NCBI RefSeq assembly: GCF_022513565.1
Contig: NZ_JAKWBE010000001.1
Location: 1 to 64,000 of the forward strand
DNA length: 64,000 bases
Source: Streptomyces gilvus
Lineage (GTDB): Bacteria; Actinomycetota; Actinomycetes; Streptomycetales; Streptomycetaceae
Direction: 5' to 3'
A program made the position numbers and the translations under genes. Shown piece after piece: positions 27,730-36,682 of the stretch (positions are counted from its first letter, which is position 1; the number at the start of each line of letters is the position of its first letter). The notes beneath the pieces were generated by a model. The model had not been told where the DNA came from. It made no database searches and saw nothing but the letters and a program-made list of their open reading frames with translations.

Positions 27730-28350
27730 ATGTCCAAGCGCACCCGAGCAGGCGCGCTCATCGCACTCGCCCTCACGGGCCTCGCCCTCGGCACGACGCT
27801 CGCCCCACGGGCGGACGCCGCCGCCCGGGCACCGGGCTTCCTGGCGGCCGCGGACCTGCCGCCGCACCCCTCGTCGTCCTGGACCGCCGGCAAGGTCACC
27901 GCCGGCGTACCGGAGGCGGTGGAAGCGGACCGCTGCCTGAGCATGGCGCTGGGCGGGGGCCAGGACACCTGGTACCGGGAGTTCCGCACCGACCTCGACA
28001 CGGGCGCCCGTCAGGTCAGCGTCCAACTCCCCGGCGTCAGCGCGGCGAAGGGCCGCTTCTCCCGGCTGGTCAAGGACATCAGGTCCTGCCCGGGCCGGAT
28101 CGAGCAGGCCGACCCGGAGACCGCGGCGACGCTCAAGGACTACGGCACCCTGCCCGTCGAGGAGGGCGCCCACGTCTACGGGCTGCACACCGAGACCTCC
28201 TGGGGCGCCACCGACATCCGGCTCCTGTCGGTGGGCCGGGACGGCGAAACCGTGACCGTCGTCGACTGGGGGCAGATGGGCGGCTTCGAGGACGCTCCGG
28301 TCAAGGCGTTCAAGAAGACGACCACGACCGCCGTGAACAAGCTCCGCTGA
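27730..28350 (+). CDS. Secreted protein of unknown function, 206 aa
   Basis: A signal peptide of about 32 residues (MSKRTRAGALIALALTGLAL, then TTLAPRADA) leads a mature protein with WTAGKVTAGVPEAVEADRCL and GRFSRLVKDIRSCPGRIEQ; two Cys could form a disulphide. The pattern resembles the small secreted sensor-type domains found in actinomycetes, but no family was recognised with certainty. Divergent from the HTH membrane protein and followed by another small secreted protein 60 bp on, so the two may be co-expressed. Confidence 0.68.
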   Translation: MSKRTRAGALIALALTGLALGTTLAPRADAAARAPGFLAAADLPPHPSSSWTAGKVTAGVPEAVEADRCLSMALGGGQDTWYREFRTDLDTGARQVSVQLPGVSAAKGRFSRLVKDIRSCPGRIEQADPETAATLKDYGTLPVEEGAHVYGLHTETSWGATDIRLLSVGRDGETVTVVDWGQMGGFEDAPVKAFKKTTTTAVNKLR

Positions 28351-28410
28351 GCGCGTGAGCGACGGCCGCCAGTACCTCTCACAACACGCAACCGAAAACG
28401 GGGAACAGAC

Positions 28411-28869
28411 ATGAGCAGCAAGACCCGCACCGTCATCAGCGCCGGCCTCCTCGCCGTCGCCCTCGGCCTCGGCGCCACCGCCCAGGCCTCCGCCGGCGCC
28501 CCGCGCGGCGTCAGCGGCAGGACGTCCGACAACCTCACCCGGATCGCCGACTTCTACGGCACCTACATCGACGCGGTGTACGACGAGGACAGCGGCACCC
28601 TCGGCACCGCCCTGCGCGCGCACTACCTCACGCCCGCGTTCCAGAAGGAGCTGAACAAGTGGGAGCAGCGGGAACACGCGGACGGCGTCCTGCGGGCCCA
28701 GAACGTGCCGCTGGCGTGGAAGGTCACCGAGACCGGCACCAAGGCGGGCCGCACGGAGGCCGTCGTCACCCTCACCTGGAGCCGCGGGGTGACCTCCAAG
28801 GTGGTCGTCGACATGAACGCGAGCCACAAGATCTTCCACATCGGCGCCAAGGGAGCGGGCGGCAAGTGA
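28411..28869 (+). CDS. Small secreted protein of unknown function, 152 aa
   Basis: A signal peptide to about residue 28 (MSSKTRTVISAGLLAVALGL, then ATAQASA). The mature part, DNLTRIADFYGTYIDAVYDE and LRAHYLTPAFQKELNKWEQR then VTLTWSRGVTSKVVVDMN, suggests a small alpha+beta domain with an N-terminal helix pair, resembling lumazine/NTF2-like folds but with no sure family. Lies after the previous secreted gene and before a strong terminator-like hairpin. Confidence 0.65.
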   Translation: MSSKTRTVISAGLLAVALGLGATAQASAGAPRGVSGRTSDNLTRIADFYGTYIDAVYDEDSGTLGTALRAHYLTPAFQKELNKWEQREHADGVLRAQNVPLAWKVTETGTKAGRTEAVVTLTWSRGVTSKVVVDMNASHKIFHIGAKGAGGK

Positions 28870-28911
28870 CCGTTCCGCCGCGGGCCTCGGCCGCGGTGTG
28901 AGGACCGCCCG

Positions 28912-28958
28912 GAACGGCCGCAGCGCGGGAGCGACATGCTCCCGCGCTGCGGCCGTTC
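28912..28958. terminator. Long perfect hairpin, probable terminator
   Basis: GAACGGCCGCAGCGCGGGAG then C (28912-28932) pairs over 21 bp with 28938-28958 around a 5-base loop (GACAT). It lies 43 bp after the secreted-protein stop. No U run follows, as is common in Streptomyces terminators. Confidence 0.8.
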
Positions 28959-29348
28959 GGGCGTCGGACCGGTTTCGGCATCCCGTCCGGGCCGGAAAAC
29001 CGGCGGATTCAGGCCAGTTTCGCGAACCGTGGGCACGGTCCGCCGGGCCCGCGAGCGGGACCCGGACGTCCGGTACCAACCGTCACACCGCTGTGTCGAG
29101 TACGTCGGGATCGGCAGACGGGGGTGGGCGGAAGCGATGATCCCGGGTGCTCAGGGTGCCCCCGGACGCCTAGGCGCGCGGCGCGTCGGTGCGGTCCGTC
29201 GGCGCCTGTCCGGCCGAAAGGGCCGTAACCGTGGCCGAACACCCGGTGGTTGACCATTCGACATGACTGCGCCGGGTGACAGAGGGCATGGATCCCGTGA
29301 ACGTGTTCGACAAGGAGGGGAACCGACATCGGCACGCGGGCGGGGGTC
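28959..29348. other. Spacer before the anti-sigma-type ATPase gene
   Basis: No gene, repeat or convincing promoter is seen in these 390 bp. Base composition is ordinary and no frame carries a recognisable family. Confidence 0.4.
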
Positions 29349-29831
29349 ATGAAGAGGCAGGCACGAGGGGGCGGTCCCATGGCGATCGGGGCCTCCTCGG
29401 CTCGGACGGTGGAGGAAAAGACCGGCGACGTCACGGAAGGGCCGCAGCCGTCCCGGCTGCGGCAGAGACTCGGGCACGGGGATCTGCGGGCGGTGCCCGA
29501 GGCGCGCAGGGCACTGCGCGAGCTGCTGCGGCAGTGGGGCAGGCCCTCACGCTCGGACGTGGCGGAGCTGCTCACCAGCGAACTCGTCACCAACGCACTC
29601 GTCCACACCGACCACGACGCGGTCCTGACGGCCGTCGTGGGACCGCGTGGACTGCGGGTGGAGGTACGGGACTTCGTGGCCCGCAGGCCCCGGCCCTGCC
29701 CGGCGAACACCGGTGACGGCACCCACGGCAGGGGCCTGGTCCTGGTGCAGTCCCTCGCGGACGCGTGGGGGGTACGGGCGCACGGGGTGGGGAAGTCGGT
29801 GTGGTTCGAACTCGACGCCGGCCCTGCCTGA
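29349..29831 (+). CDS. ATP-binding protein of the anti-sigma (HATPase_c) type
   Basis: A 160-aa protein with the short GHKL ATPase fold common in Streptomyces, RsbW-like. N box region is DVAELLTSELVTNALVHT; the G motifs are VEVRDFVARRP and GRGLVLVQSLADAWGVR. Usually such proteins are anti-sigma factors or switch kinases opposed by STAS proteins; none is next to it. Start is either ATG 29349 or ATG 29379; the latter has GAGGGGG at good spacing. Single gene, ended by a hairpin. Confidence 0.8.
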   Translation: MKRQARGGGPMAIGASSARTVEEKTGDVTEGPQPSRLRQRLGHGDLRAVPEARRALRELLRQWGRPSRSDVAELLTSELVTNALVHTDHDAVLTAVVGPRGLRVEVRDFVARRPRPCPANTGDGTHGRGLVLVQSLADAWGVRAHGVGKSVWFELDAGPA

Positions 29832-29847
29832 ACGGGAAGCGCGGAAC

Positions 29848-29884
29848 GGGAAGGGGGCGTGGCCACCGGCCACGCCCCCTTCCC
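29848..29884. terminator. Terminator between convergent genes
   Basis: GGGAAGGGGGCGTGGCC (29848-29864) pairs over 17 bp with 29868-29884 around a 3-base loop. It lies between the ATPase stop and the opposite DUF2637 gene, so it can serve both. Confidence 0.85.
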
Positions 29885-29909
29885 TGTACCGGCTCCTGCG
29901 CCGGCCGGC

Positions 29910-30947
29910 TCAGCCGAACTGCTGCTCGAGGTCCTTGAGCTTGCGCTCCAGGGAGTCGAGGCGCGGAAGGGCCATTGTGTCGTCCTCCGCGGTGAGATCG
30001 ACGGTGATCTGGTCGGAACCGCCCTTGCGGACGGGCTGCAGCGAGGGACGCTGGCGGACGGGCAGCGGCTCCGGGGTGGGTATGGCGGGCTCCGCGGAGG
30101 TCTGGCCGCCGGCCCGCTCCAGGGCCTGCGGCTCGGGCCGGCCGCCGCGGCCGATGATCCCGCGGTGGCCCCGGCTGATCGCCTTGAGCTGGGCGCGCTC
30201 CAGCCGGTCCGCCTCGCGGCGGCGCAGCCGGTTGGCCTCCTCCTGCCGCTTGTCCTCGCGGACCTCCTCGACGGCCTCGTCCAGGCTGCGCACGTTCTCC
30301 AGCAGCATCAGCGACCAGGCCTTGTAGGTCTCGCGGGGGGCCCGCAGCCAGCGCACCATACGGATCTGCGGCAGCGGACGCGGCACCAGACCCTGCTCAC
30401 GCAGGGCGGCCCGGCGGGTCTGCTTCAGCGCGCGGTCGAAGAGCACCGCCGCCGAGAGCGACATGCCGGCGAAGAACTGCGGCGCGCCCGCGTGGTCGAT
30501 CCCCCGCGGCGCGTGCACCCAGTTGAACCAGGCAGAGGCGCCCGCGAACGTCCACACCAGTATCCGGGAGCCGAGAGCGGCGTCACCGTGGGAGGCCTCG
30601 CGCACCGCGAGCACGGAGCAGAACATGGCCGCGCCGTCCAGGCCGAACGGCACCAGGTACTCCCAGCCGTTCGAGAGGCCGAGGTTCTGCTGGCCGAAGC
30701 CGACCAGTCCGTGGAAGGAGAGCGCGGCGGCGACCGCCGCACAGCAGAACAGGAGCACATAGGAGGCGGTGCCGTATATGGCCTCCTTGCGCCTGCGGCG
30801 CTCCTCGCTGCGCTCCCACGAGTCGTCCTTCGCGTGCTCCCCGCCGGACCGCTTGCTGCGCGCGAGCACCGCCACCGCCGCCAGCATGCCCAGGAGCAGT
30901 ACGGCGCCCGGAAGCAGCCAGTTCAGCGATATGTCGGTCAGTCTCAT
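29910..30947 (-). CDS. DUF2637 membrane protein
   Basis: A 345-aa protein. An N-terminal helix (LLPGAVLLLGMLAAVAVL) is followed by a basic segment and three or four more helices in the DUF2637 part (about 57-170: YVLLFCCAAVAAALSF, EYLVPFGLDGAAMFCSVLAV, RGIDHAGAPQFFAGMSLSA). The C-terminal half (about 190-345) is cytoplasmic, charged and coiled-coil-like (EEVREDKRQEEANRLRRREA), ending LERKLKDLEQQFG. The family is related to the SpdB plasmid spread proteins, but chromosomal copies are common and their role is unknown. Confidence 0.85.
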   Translation of the reverse strand: MRLTDISLNWLLPGAVLLLGMLAAVAVLARSKRSGGEHAKDDSWERSEERRRRKEAIYGTASYVLLFCCAAVAAALSFHGLVGFGQQNLGLSNGWEYLVPFGLDGAAMFCSVLAVREASHGDAALGSRILVWTFAGASAWFNWVHAPRGIDHAGAPQFFAGMSLSAAVLFDRALKQTRRAALREQGLVPRPLPQIRMVRWLRAPRETYKAWSLMLLENVRSLDEAVEEVREDKRQEEANRLRRREADRLERAQLKAISRGHRGIIGRGGRPEPQALERAGGQTSAEPAIPTPEPLPVRQRPSLQPVRKGGSDQITVDLTAEDDTMALPRLDSLERKLKDLEQQFG

Positions 30948-31251
30948 CTAGGGGTCCCTTGCATTGGGATAGGGCGTAACGCCCGCCATAGTGGCCCAAT
31001 CCCACCGGCCCTCAGGGGGTTTCGGGGCAAGAGGCCGCCAAGGAAGTGCAAGGGGATGCCCAGGGCAGCTTTCTGCTCGAACTGCCGCTTGAGGGGCGGG
31101 AGTTGAGTTCGAATAAGACTACCCGTACGGATGGTTCCTCGGAAAGTTCCTGCGACAAGTGAGAAAGTTGTGAATCACCTGTAACCGAGCGGGCCGTCCC
31201 TTCGCGGGTGATCTTACGACATCCCGCCACGCCGGTGTGTCTGAGGGGGGC
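30948..31251. other. Upstream region of the DUF2637 gene
   Basis: These 304 bp are more AT-rich than average around 31100-31180. On the minus strand TAGTCT (near 31115-31120) is a possible -10 box, giving a leader of about 165 bases before the DUF2637 start. GGAAC motifs in the same area could be a -35 of an ECF sigma factor, but no spacing is decisive. Nothing else is seen. Confidence 0.35.
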
Positions 31252-32100
31252 TCAACTGACGGTGGCGGCCAGCAGCTTGGTCACACGGTCGGCGTCGCAG
31301 GTGCGCGGGCAGGTCGCGCAGGTGTCCTCGGGGCGCACGGTGTAGAACATGCAGCAGCTCACCCGGTCCCGGGTCGGCAGCGACTCCCCGTCCGGGCCGG
31401 TCAGTTCCCGGAACGCCGCCGAGCCGACGTACGGCCGAGTCGCGCCGGGCAGCAGCGCCTCCAACTCCCGCCTGGCCCGCCGCTGTTCACCGAGCAGATG
31501 CGCGACGTACCAGAGACCTTCCACCAGCTCGTCGGTCGCCATGCCCCACAGGGCGCGTCCGCGCCGCCGCATCCGCGGGCCGAAGGCGGCGAGCACGGGC
31601 TGAAGATGCTCGGCCACCGCGGCCCGCACCTCCGCCCGCAGCGCCTCCTCGTCGGCGACGACCCGGGCGCCGGGCAGCACGGCCGCCGGATCGCCGGGCA
31701 GACAGGCGAACCCGGCCGGGCGCACGGCCAGCCGGCCCAGCGGGAGACCGGGGGCCGTGCGGTCGTAGGCGACCTCGTCCACCGGGAGTCGGGGGACCCG
31801 GCGGTGCAGGAACCACGGCACCGTGAACAGGAGGCAGACGGGCCAGGCGTACCGGTGCAGCCCGAAACCGGCGACGACGTCCGGGCGCGCCCGCTGTCCG
31901 TGGTCACGCAGCACCTGTGCGTCGTCCTGGGCGAGAAACGCGTCGAGGGCGGCGCCCCCCTGTGTCAGTGAGGCGGTGGTCACCCAGCCGCCGCCCGCGG
32001 GCACCGGCTGCCCGGCGGCGAGCTCCCTCACGTCCAGTCCCGGGAACGTCTTGGTCAGACGGGTGTAGGCGTCATGGAAGGCCGAGCGGGCAGAGGGCAT
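31252..32100 (-). CDS. FhuF-like ferric-siderophore reductase
   Basis: A 282-aa cytoplasmic protein. Its C-terminus has CCMFYTVRPEDTCATC, the CCX10CX2C motif that holds the 2Fe-2S cluster of FhuF. The preceding part contains DRVSCC and the domain pattern WFLHRRVPRLPVDEV typical of the family. It should reduce ferric siderophores so that iron can be released. The ATG at 32100 is preceded by an iron box, so it is expected to be switched on when iron is low. Confidence 0.85.
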   Translation of the reverse strand: MPSARSAFHDAYTRLTKTFPGLDVRELAAGQPVPAGGGWVTTASLTQGGAALDAFLAQDDAQVLRDHGQRARPDVVAGFGLHRYAWPVCLLFTVPWFLHRRVPRLPVDEVAYDRTAPGLPLGRLAVRPAGFACLPGDPAAVLPGARVVADEEALRAEVRAAVAEHLQPVLAAFGPRMRRRGRALWGMATDELVEGLWYVAHLLGEQRRARRELEALLPGATRPYVGSAAFRELTGPDGESLPTRDRVSCCMFYTVRPEDTCATCPRTCDADRVTKLLAATVS

Positions 32101-32128
32101 GCGGTGACCGCCGATCCGAGACGACTGC

Positions 32129-32150
32129 AAGGTAAGGCGTACCTTACCTT
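32129..32150. promoter_or_regulatory. Iron box (DmdR/IdeR-type)
   Basis: AAGGTAAGG, CGTA, CCTTACCTT: 9-bp perfect arms around four bases. It agrees at 17 of 19 positions with the DtxR/IdeR consensus TWAGGTWAGSCTWACCTWA. It lies 29 bp upstream of the ferric reductase start and also in front of the divergent GntR gene. Confidence 0.85.
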
Positions 32151-32256
32151 GTGTTGATCGGATTTGAACTGACGGCTTGTGCGCTTATGGTGCTTGACGG
32201 ACGAGTAACAACCCGTCGTAATGGCCCCAAGTACCGACACGTCCCGAGGAGGACCC

Positions 32257-33060
32257 GTGAGGCAGCACGCGCAGGGCTCCACGGGGACGGGAACACCACA
32301 GATCCGTACGGCCGCCGCCGCGCCCCGCGTGCCGCAGCAGCCGGTGGCGGCGGACGTGGACCGGGAGCGGGGTGTCGCAGCCGACGGCACCCGCGGCGAG
32401 CACACCCACAGCGAGCAGCCCATCCCGCGCCCCCGGCTGGTCCAGCGGGCCTCGGTGCGCGGACAGATCCTCGACGCGCTGCGCACCGCGCTGGTCACCG
32501 GCGAGCTGACGCCGGGAGAGGTGTACTCGGCGCCGGCGCTGGGCGAGCGCTTCGGCGTCTCCGCGACGCCGGTGCGGGAGGCCATGCAGCAGCTGGCCCT
32601 GGAGGGCGCCGTCGAGGTCGTCCCCAACCGGGGCTTCCGGGTCGTCGAGCGCGGCACCCGGGAACTGGCCGAACTGGCCGAGATCCGCTCGCTGATCGAG
32701 GTGCCGGTGATGCTCCGGCTGGCCCGCACGGTCCCCGCCGAACGCTGGGCGGAGCTGCGGCCGCTGGCCGAGGCCGCGGCCCGGGCCGCGGCCCTGGGCT
32801 GCCGGGCCACCTACGCCGAGTCCGACCGCGCCTTCCACCGTGCGGTGCTGTCCCTGTGCGGCAACGAACAGCTCGTCCAGATCGCCGACGACCTGCACCG
32901 CCGGGCCCAGTGGCCCCTGGTGGGCGGACGGGCCCCGGCCGGGAACGCCGACCTGATCGCGGACGCGGCCGACCACACCGTGCTGCTGGACGCCCTGATC
33001 GCGCGGGACGTCGACGTCGTACGGGGGCTGGTGGGCCGGCACTCCGCGGGCCTGGTGTGA
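32257..33060 (+). CDS. GntR-family regulator (FCD subfamily)
   Basis: A 267-aa protein. After a low-complexity N-terminus of about 60 residues comes the winged HTH (ASVRGQILDALRTALVTGEL, SAPALGERFGVSATPVREAM) and then an all-helical FCD ligand domain (EIRSLIEVPVMLRLA, ESDRAFHRAVLSLCGNEQL, DHTVLLDALIARD). GTG at 32257 follows GAGGAGG closely; an in-frame ATG 36 bp upstream is the alternative. Ligand and targets unknown. Divergent from the ferric reductase, sharing its 156-bp promoter region. Confidence 0.85.
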   Translation: MRQHAQGSTGTGTPQIRTAAAAPRVPQQPVAADVDRERGVAADGTRGEHTHSEQPIPRPRLVQRASVRGQILDALRTALVTGELTPGEVYSAPALGERFGVSATPVREAMQQLALEGAVEVVPNRGFRVVERGTRELAELAEIRSLIEVPVMLRLARTVPAERWAELRPLAEAAARAAALGCRATYAESDRAFHRAVLSLCGNEQLVQIADDLHRRAQWPLVGGRAPAGNADLIADAADHTVLLDALIARDVDVVRGLVGRHSAGLV

Positions 33061-33118
33061 AGGGTCCGTGCAAGGCGGCGCCGACAAGGCCCCGCACGGA
33101 CCTCGCCCGTGCGGCTGA

Positions 33119-33619
33119 TCAGTTCCCCTCGCCCGAGCCGGTCTCCGCCTTCGAGTAGCCGCCGGTCCAGGCCGCCTTCGCGCCCGAGTCCCCGATGCGG
33201 TAGACGTCGACGACGGCACCCGCGGCCACGACGACGCTCAGCACGCCGGCCGCGACGCGGATCACCGACGCCGACCGGGTGCCGGCCCGCTCGGCGGATG
33301 TGCGGCGGGTCGTCCACCACACGGCCGCCGCCAGCACGAACAGACCCAGCGCCCACGGCAGCAGCCCGTCGCCGAGTTCGGTGTGCCGGCGTATCAGCGG
33401 GCTGCTGGTCACGTGCCGCTCCAGCCACTCGCCGGCCTGCGTGGTCAGCGGCACGCTCACCAGCGTGACGAACGCCAGCACCGGCAGGACCACGCCCATC
33501 CGGCGCGCGGCCTTCGGCCACACGGCACAGACCATCAGGGCCAGCGCCGTCAGCGGCACGAGGACGACGACGAAATGGACCAGCAGGATATGCGCGGGCA
33601 GGCCGTTGACGAGACTCAT
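33119..33619 (-). CDS. DUF2231-like membrane protein
   Basis: A 166-aa protein with four membrane segments. NGLPAHILLVHFVVVLVPL at the start and HTELGDGLLPWALGLFVLAA are hallmarks of DUF2231 proteins, where His residues in the helices may bind haem or metals. Function unknown. Confidence 0.78.
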   Translation of the reverse strand: MSLVNGLPAHILLVHFVVVLVPLTALALMVCAVWPKAARRMGVVLPVLAFVTLVSVPLTTQAGEWLERHVTSSPLIRRHTELGDGLLPWALGLFVLAAAVWWTTRRTSAERAGTRSASVIRVAAGVLSVVVAAGAVVDVYRIGDSGAKAAWTGGYSKAETGSGEGN

Positions 33620-33713
33620 CGGGTATTCCTCTGAAGAGGGGGTGGGGAGCCGCAGCCTGCCACAGCAACCTCTCAGGTTCCTCTGAGCACTCCCCGAACC
33701 GGCCAGGGACGTC

Positions 33714-34487
33714 TCAGGCCGTCGCCGCCGGCGGCGTCAACTGCCGCGCCAGCCAGGTCGGCACCCCGCCCAGCAGCCGGAACAGCCGCCGCGCCTCCTC
33801 GCGCAGCCGGGAGGCCTCCGGTTCCGCCTCCGCGTCGGCCAGCGACGCCAGCGCCGGAGCCGTACCGACCAGGTAGCCCAACTCCTCGCGGATCCGCAGG
33901 GATTCCGCGAACCCGTGCCGGGCCTCGGCCACCTCGCCCTCCCGCAGGGCGAGACCGGCGAGATGGCGCCAGGTCGAGGACAGCAGCAGCGGATCGGCAT
34001 GGGCGGTCGCGGCGGCGTGGGCGCGACGGTAGGCGGCCCGCGCGGCCTGGGGGGAGCGGGTGAGGTTCTCGGCGAGCAGCCCCCGCCGGAAGTCCAGCAG
34101 CGCCCGGCCCGCGGCCCCCGGAGGGATCAGCGCCGCCGCCCGCCCCAGCGCGGCCCGCGCCTCGTCGGACCGGTCGCGCACGGAGTGCACGGTCGCCGCG
34201 TACGCCAAGTACCCGCGTTCACAAGCGGCCGCGCCGCGCTCGTCGTCGGTGTGGGCCAGCGCCTCCGCCGTCCGCAGCGCGTCCTCGGCCTCGTCCCACC
34301 CCTGCTCCGTGTACAGGCACTTCTCCACCAGCAGCGCGGTCCGCTGCAGCGCCGAGGCGGCGGTGACCGGGTCCAGCAGCGCCGCCGCGTCACTCCAGCA
34401 GGCCCGCGAGCGCAGCCGCCATACCGCGGTCTGGACGGGATCGTCACCTGCGGAAGTTCCGGTACCAGACATGGCGGTATGCGCCAC
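33714..34487 (-). CDS. TPR-like helical repeat protein
   Basis: A 257-aa soluble all-alpha protein. Repeated helix pairs such as GWDEAEDALRTAEALAHTDDE, SDEARAALGRAAALIPPG and GEVAEARHGFAESLRIREEL follow the TPR pattern, so it probably binds another protein. The GTG at 34487 has GGGGAGGG 4 bp upstream; the inner ATG at 34472 is a weaker option. It lies 150 bp after the PucR gene on the same strand. Confidence 0.72.
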   Translation of the reverse strand: MAHTAMSGTGTSAGDDPVQTAVWRLRSRACWSDAAALLDPVTAASALQRTALLVEKCLYTEQGWDEAEDALRTAEALAHTDDERGAAACERGYLAYAATVHSVRDRSDEARAALGRAAALIPPGAAGRALLDFRRGLLAENLTRSPQAARAAYRRAHAAATAHADPLLLSSTWRHLAGLALREGEVAEARHGFAESLRIREELGYLVGTAPALASLADAEAEPEASRLREEARRLFRLLGGVPTWLARQLTPPAATA

Positions 34488-34639
34488 GTTGCCCTCCCCG
34501 AGCACGCCATCGAGCTTTGAGTGGTGGCCGCATCTCAGCACGGATTCCGCGGCGGGGCCAAGGGGGCGGGTGAAGGATTTCACAAAGTCGTGGGACTCGG
34601 ACGGCACGTGGTGCCACCCCGGCCCGCCGGCCGGCGGGC

Positions 34640-36340
34640 TCAGCTCATCCGCAACGCCAGGAAGAAATCGAGTTTGTCCTCCAGCCGGGACAGGTCCCGG
34701 CCCGTCAACTGCTCGATTCGGCCCACGCGGTAGCGCAGCGTGTTGACGTGCAGGTGCAGCCGGGTCGCGCAGCGCGTCCACGAACCGTCGCAGTCGAGGA
34801 AGGCCTCCAGGGTCGGGATCAGCTCGGCGCGGTGACGGCGGTCGTAGTCGCGCAGGGGATCCAGCAGCCGCGCGGTGAAGGCGCGGCGGACGTCGTCCGG
34901 GACGAACGGGAGCAGCAGGACGTGGGAGGCGAGTTCCTGGTGGCCGGCCGCGCAGACGCGGCCCGGGCGGGCGGCCGCCACCCGGCGGGCGTGCCGGGCC
35001 TCCTCCAGGGCGCCGCGCAGCCCCTCCGCGGAGTGCACGGCCGCGCTGACACCGAGGGTGACCCGGCCGTCGTCGTCGAGGCCGGCCGACAGCGGGTCGC
35101 GCACGGACTCCAGCAGCGACTCGGCGAGGATCCCGGACTCCGAGCCGTCGTGCTCCGCCAGGACCGCCGGGAGCGGGACGAGCGCGACGGCCTCGTCCCC
35201 GGTGTGCGCGACGGCGATCCGGTCCGCGGGCTCGGGCCCGGTGGCCAGCGGGTCGACGAGGATCTCCTCCAGCAGCGACTGCGCGACGGGGCCCGCCTCG
35301 ATGTCCGCGCCCGCCCAGTCGACGCGGGCCACGACCACCTGCCAGTGCGGGGCGGCCCCGAGGCCGGGCAGCAGCACCGGAGCGGCCACCCGCAGACGGG
35401 CGGCGATCTCCGCGGGCGCGGCCCCCGTCTGCACCAGCTCCAGCACCTCCTGGGCGAGCCGGCGCCGTACCGTGCGCGCCGCGTCGCGGCGGTCCCGCTC
35501 GACGGAGATGAGCTGGGTGACGCCCTGCAGCAGGTCCAGCCGCTCGGCGGGCCAGTCGCCCGCGTCGGCCTCGACGGCCAGCAGCCAGTCCGACAGCACC
35601 GACTCGCGCACGTCCCGCGAGGCCTGCGGCGGGCGTCCCGCGCCGGCGGCGGCCGGGCGGTGCCCCGAACCGCGGATCGGGAAGAGGCTGTACGTCGCCG
35701 GGCCCAGCGTCACCCGGTGCGGCCCCCGGCGTCCGGTGCGGGCGGCGGCGAGATGCTCGGCGGCGAGCTTGGCGCACAGGTCGGCGGGCAGCCCCGGCCC
35801 GGCGACCTTCGAACCGGCGATCAGTCGTCCGGTGGGGGAGAGCACCCAGGCCCTGAGGTCCAGGTCGGAGCCGAGCAGGTCCAGCACCACGTCCGGGCCG
35901 CCGCCCGCCGGGCCCGAGGTCATCATCCGCCGGTGCCGGTCCACCACGGCCGCCAGATCGCCCGCGCGCTCGCCGGAGACCTGCCGGACGACATGCTCGG
36001 TGATCGTCGCGAACGCCACCGACTCGTGCACCGCGAACAGCGGCAGCCGGTGCCGGGCGCAGGCCACCACCAGGTCCTCGGGGACGTCCCCGAGCTCCGC
36101 CTCGCCGGCCGCCAGCGCGGCCACCCCGGCCTGCACCAGGATCCGTACGAACGGCTCCGAGTCGGCGCCGTCCCGGCGCCAGGCCAGGCCGGTGAGCACC
36201 AGCTCGCCGCCCGAGAGGTAGCGGCTGGGATCGCGCAGGTCGGTGGTCATCACGCCGCGGACGGTCCGGTCCAGCTCGTCCTCGCCGCCGAGTAGCCTGA
36301 GGCCCAGCGCGTCGGTGTCCAGCAGTGCGCGCAGCCGCAT
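34640..36340 (-). CDS. PucR-family regulator of purine catabolism
   Basis: A 566-aa regulator. Residues 1-130 are the PucR N-terminal domain (LRALLDTDALGLRLLGGEDE, TTDLRDPSRYLSGGELVLTG). The middle part is a GGDEF-related sensor region, and the C-terminus is the PucR HTH: DCDGSWTRCATRLHLHVNTL with YRVGRIEQLTG. It is divergent from the xanthine dehydrogenase operon and so is the likely regulator of it, activating or repressing in response to a purine or intermediate such as allantoin. Confidence 0.88.
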   Translation of the reverse strand: MRLRALLDTDALGLRLLGGEDELDRTVRGVMTTDLRDPSRYLSGGELVLTGLAWRRDGADSEPFVRILVQAGVAALAAGEAELGDVPEDLVVACARHRLPLFAVHESVAFATITEHVVRQVSGERAGDLAAVVDRHRRMMTSGPAGGGPDVVLDLLGSDLDLRAWVLSPTGRLIAGSKVAGPGLPADLCAKLAAEHLAAARTGRRGPHRVTLGPATYSLFPIRGSGHRPAAAGAGRPPQASRDVRESVLSDWLLAVEADAGDWPAERLDLLQGVTQLISVERDRRDAARTVRRRLAQEVLELVQTGAAPAEIAARLRVAAPVLLPGLGAAPHWQVVVARVDWAGADIEAGPVAQSLLEEILVDPLATGPEPADRIAVAHTGDEAVALVPLPAVLAEHDGSESGILAESLLESVRDPLSAGLDDDGRVTLGVSAAVHSAEGLRGALEEARHARRVAAARPGRVCAAGHQELASHVLLLPFVPDDVRRAFTARLLDPLRDYDRRHRAELIPTLEAFLDCDGSWTRCATRLHLHVNTLRYRVGRIEQLTGRDLSRLEDKLDFFLALRMS

Positions 36341-36682
36341 TCTCGTCGCCGCCGTTCTTTGTCTCGAAATCTACGATGAATCGTGAGGGTGGTCGGGGAG
36401 AGGGACCCGCCGGACGGCGCGGGAGCCACACGCTTCGACTGCCTGGCTGTTTCCCGCGTTTCTACAGGAAAACAGGGAGGTGACTGATGACCTCCGTTCA
36501 TACGAATCTACAAGATGCCCGCCCTGGCCAGCCAACTCCTTCATGGTTTCCGTGACTGACCCGCCTGGAGCACGGCGCTGTGTACTGGCTCCACTCCGCG
36601 TGAACAGCACATGAACGAGCCGGGCCCGCCGCACCGGTTCTGGCTCGATCCGCACCCCCCGAGACGAAGAAGAGAGCCGGTC
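36341..36682. promoter_or_regulatory. Divergent pucR-xdh control region
   Basis: A 342-bp region between the PucR gene and xdh. ACGAT-GA-ATCGT (36373-36384) is a perfect 5-bp dyad near the PucR start. AATCTAC occurs there (36368-36374) and again at 36505-36511. These are candidate sites for PucR or another purine regulator. A well-defined promoter was not found. Confidence 0.4.

Noticed and set aside
25648..29079. A 1143-residue minus-strand protein
   Set aside because: Only the part from 27501 down has recognisable domains. The rest is antisense to two secreted-protein genes with clear signal peptides.
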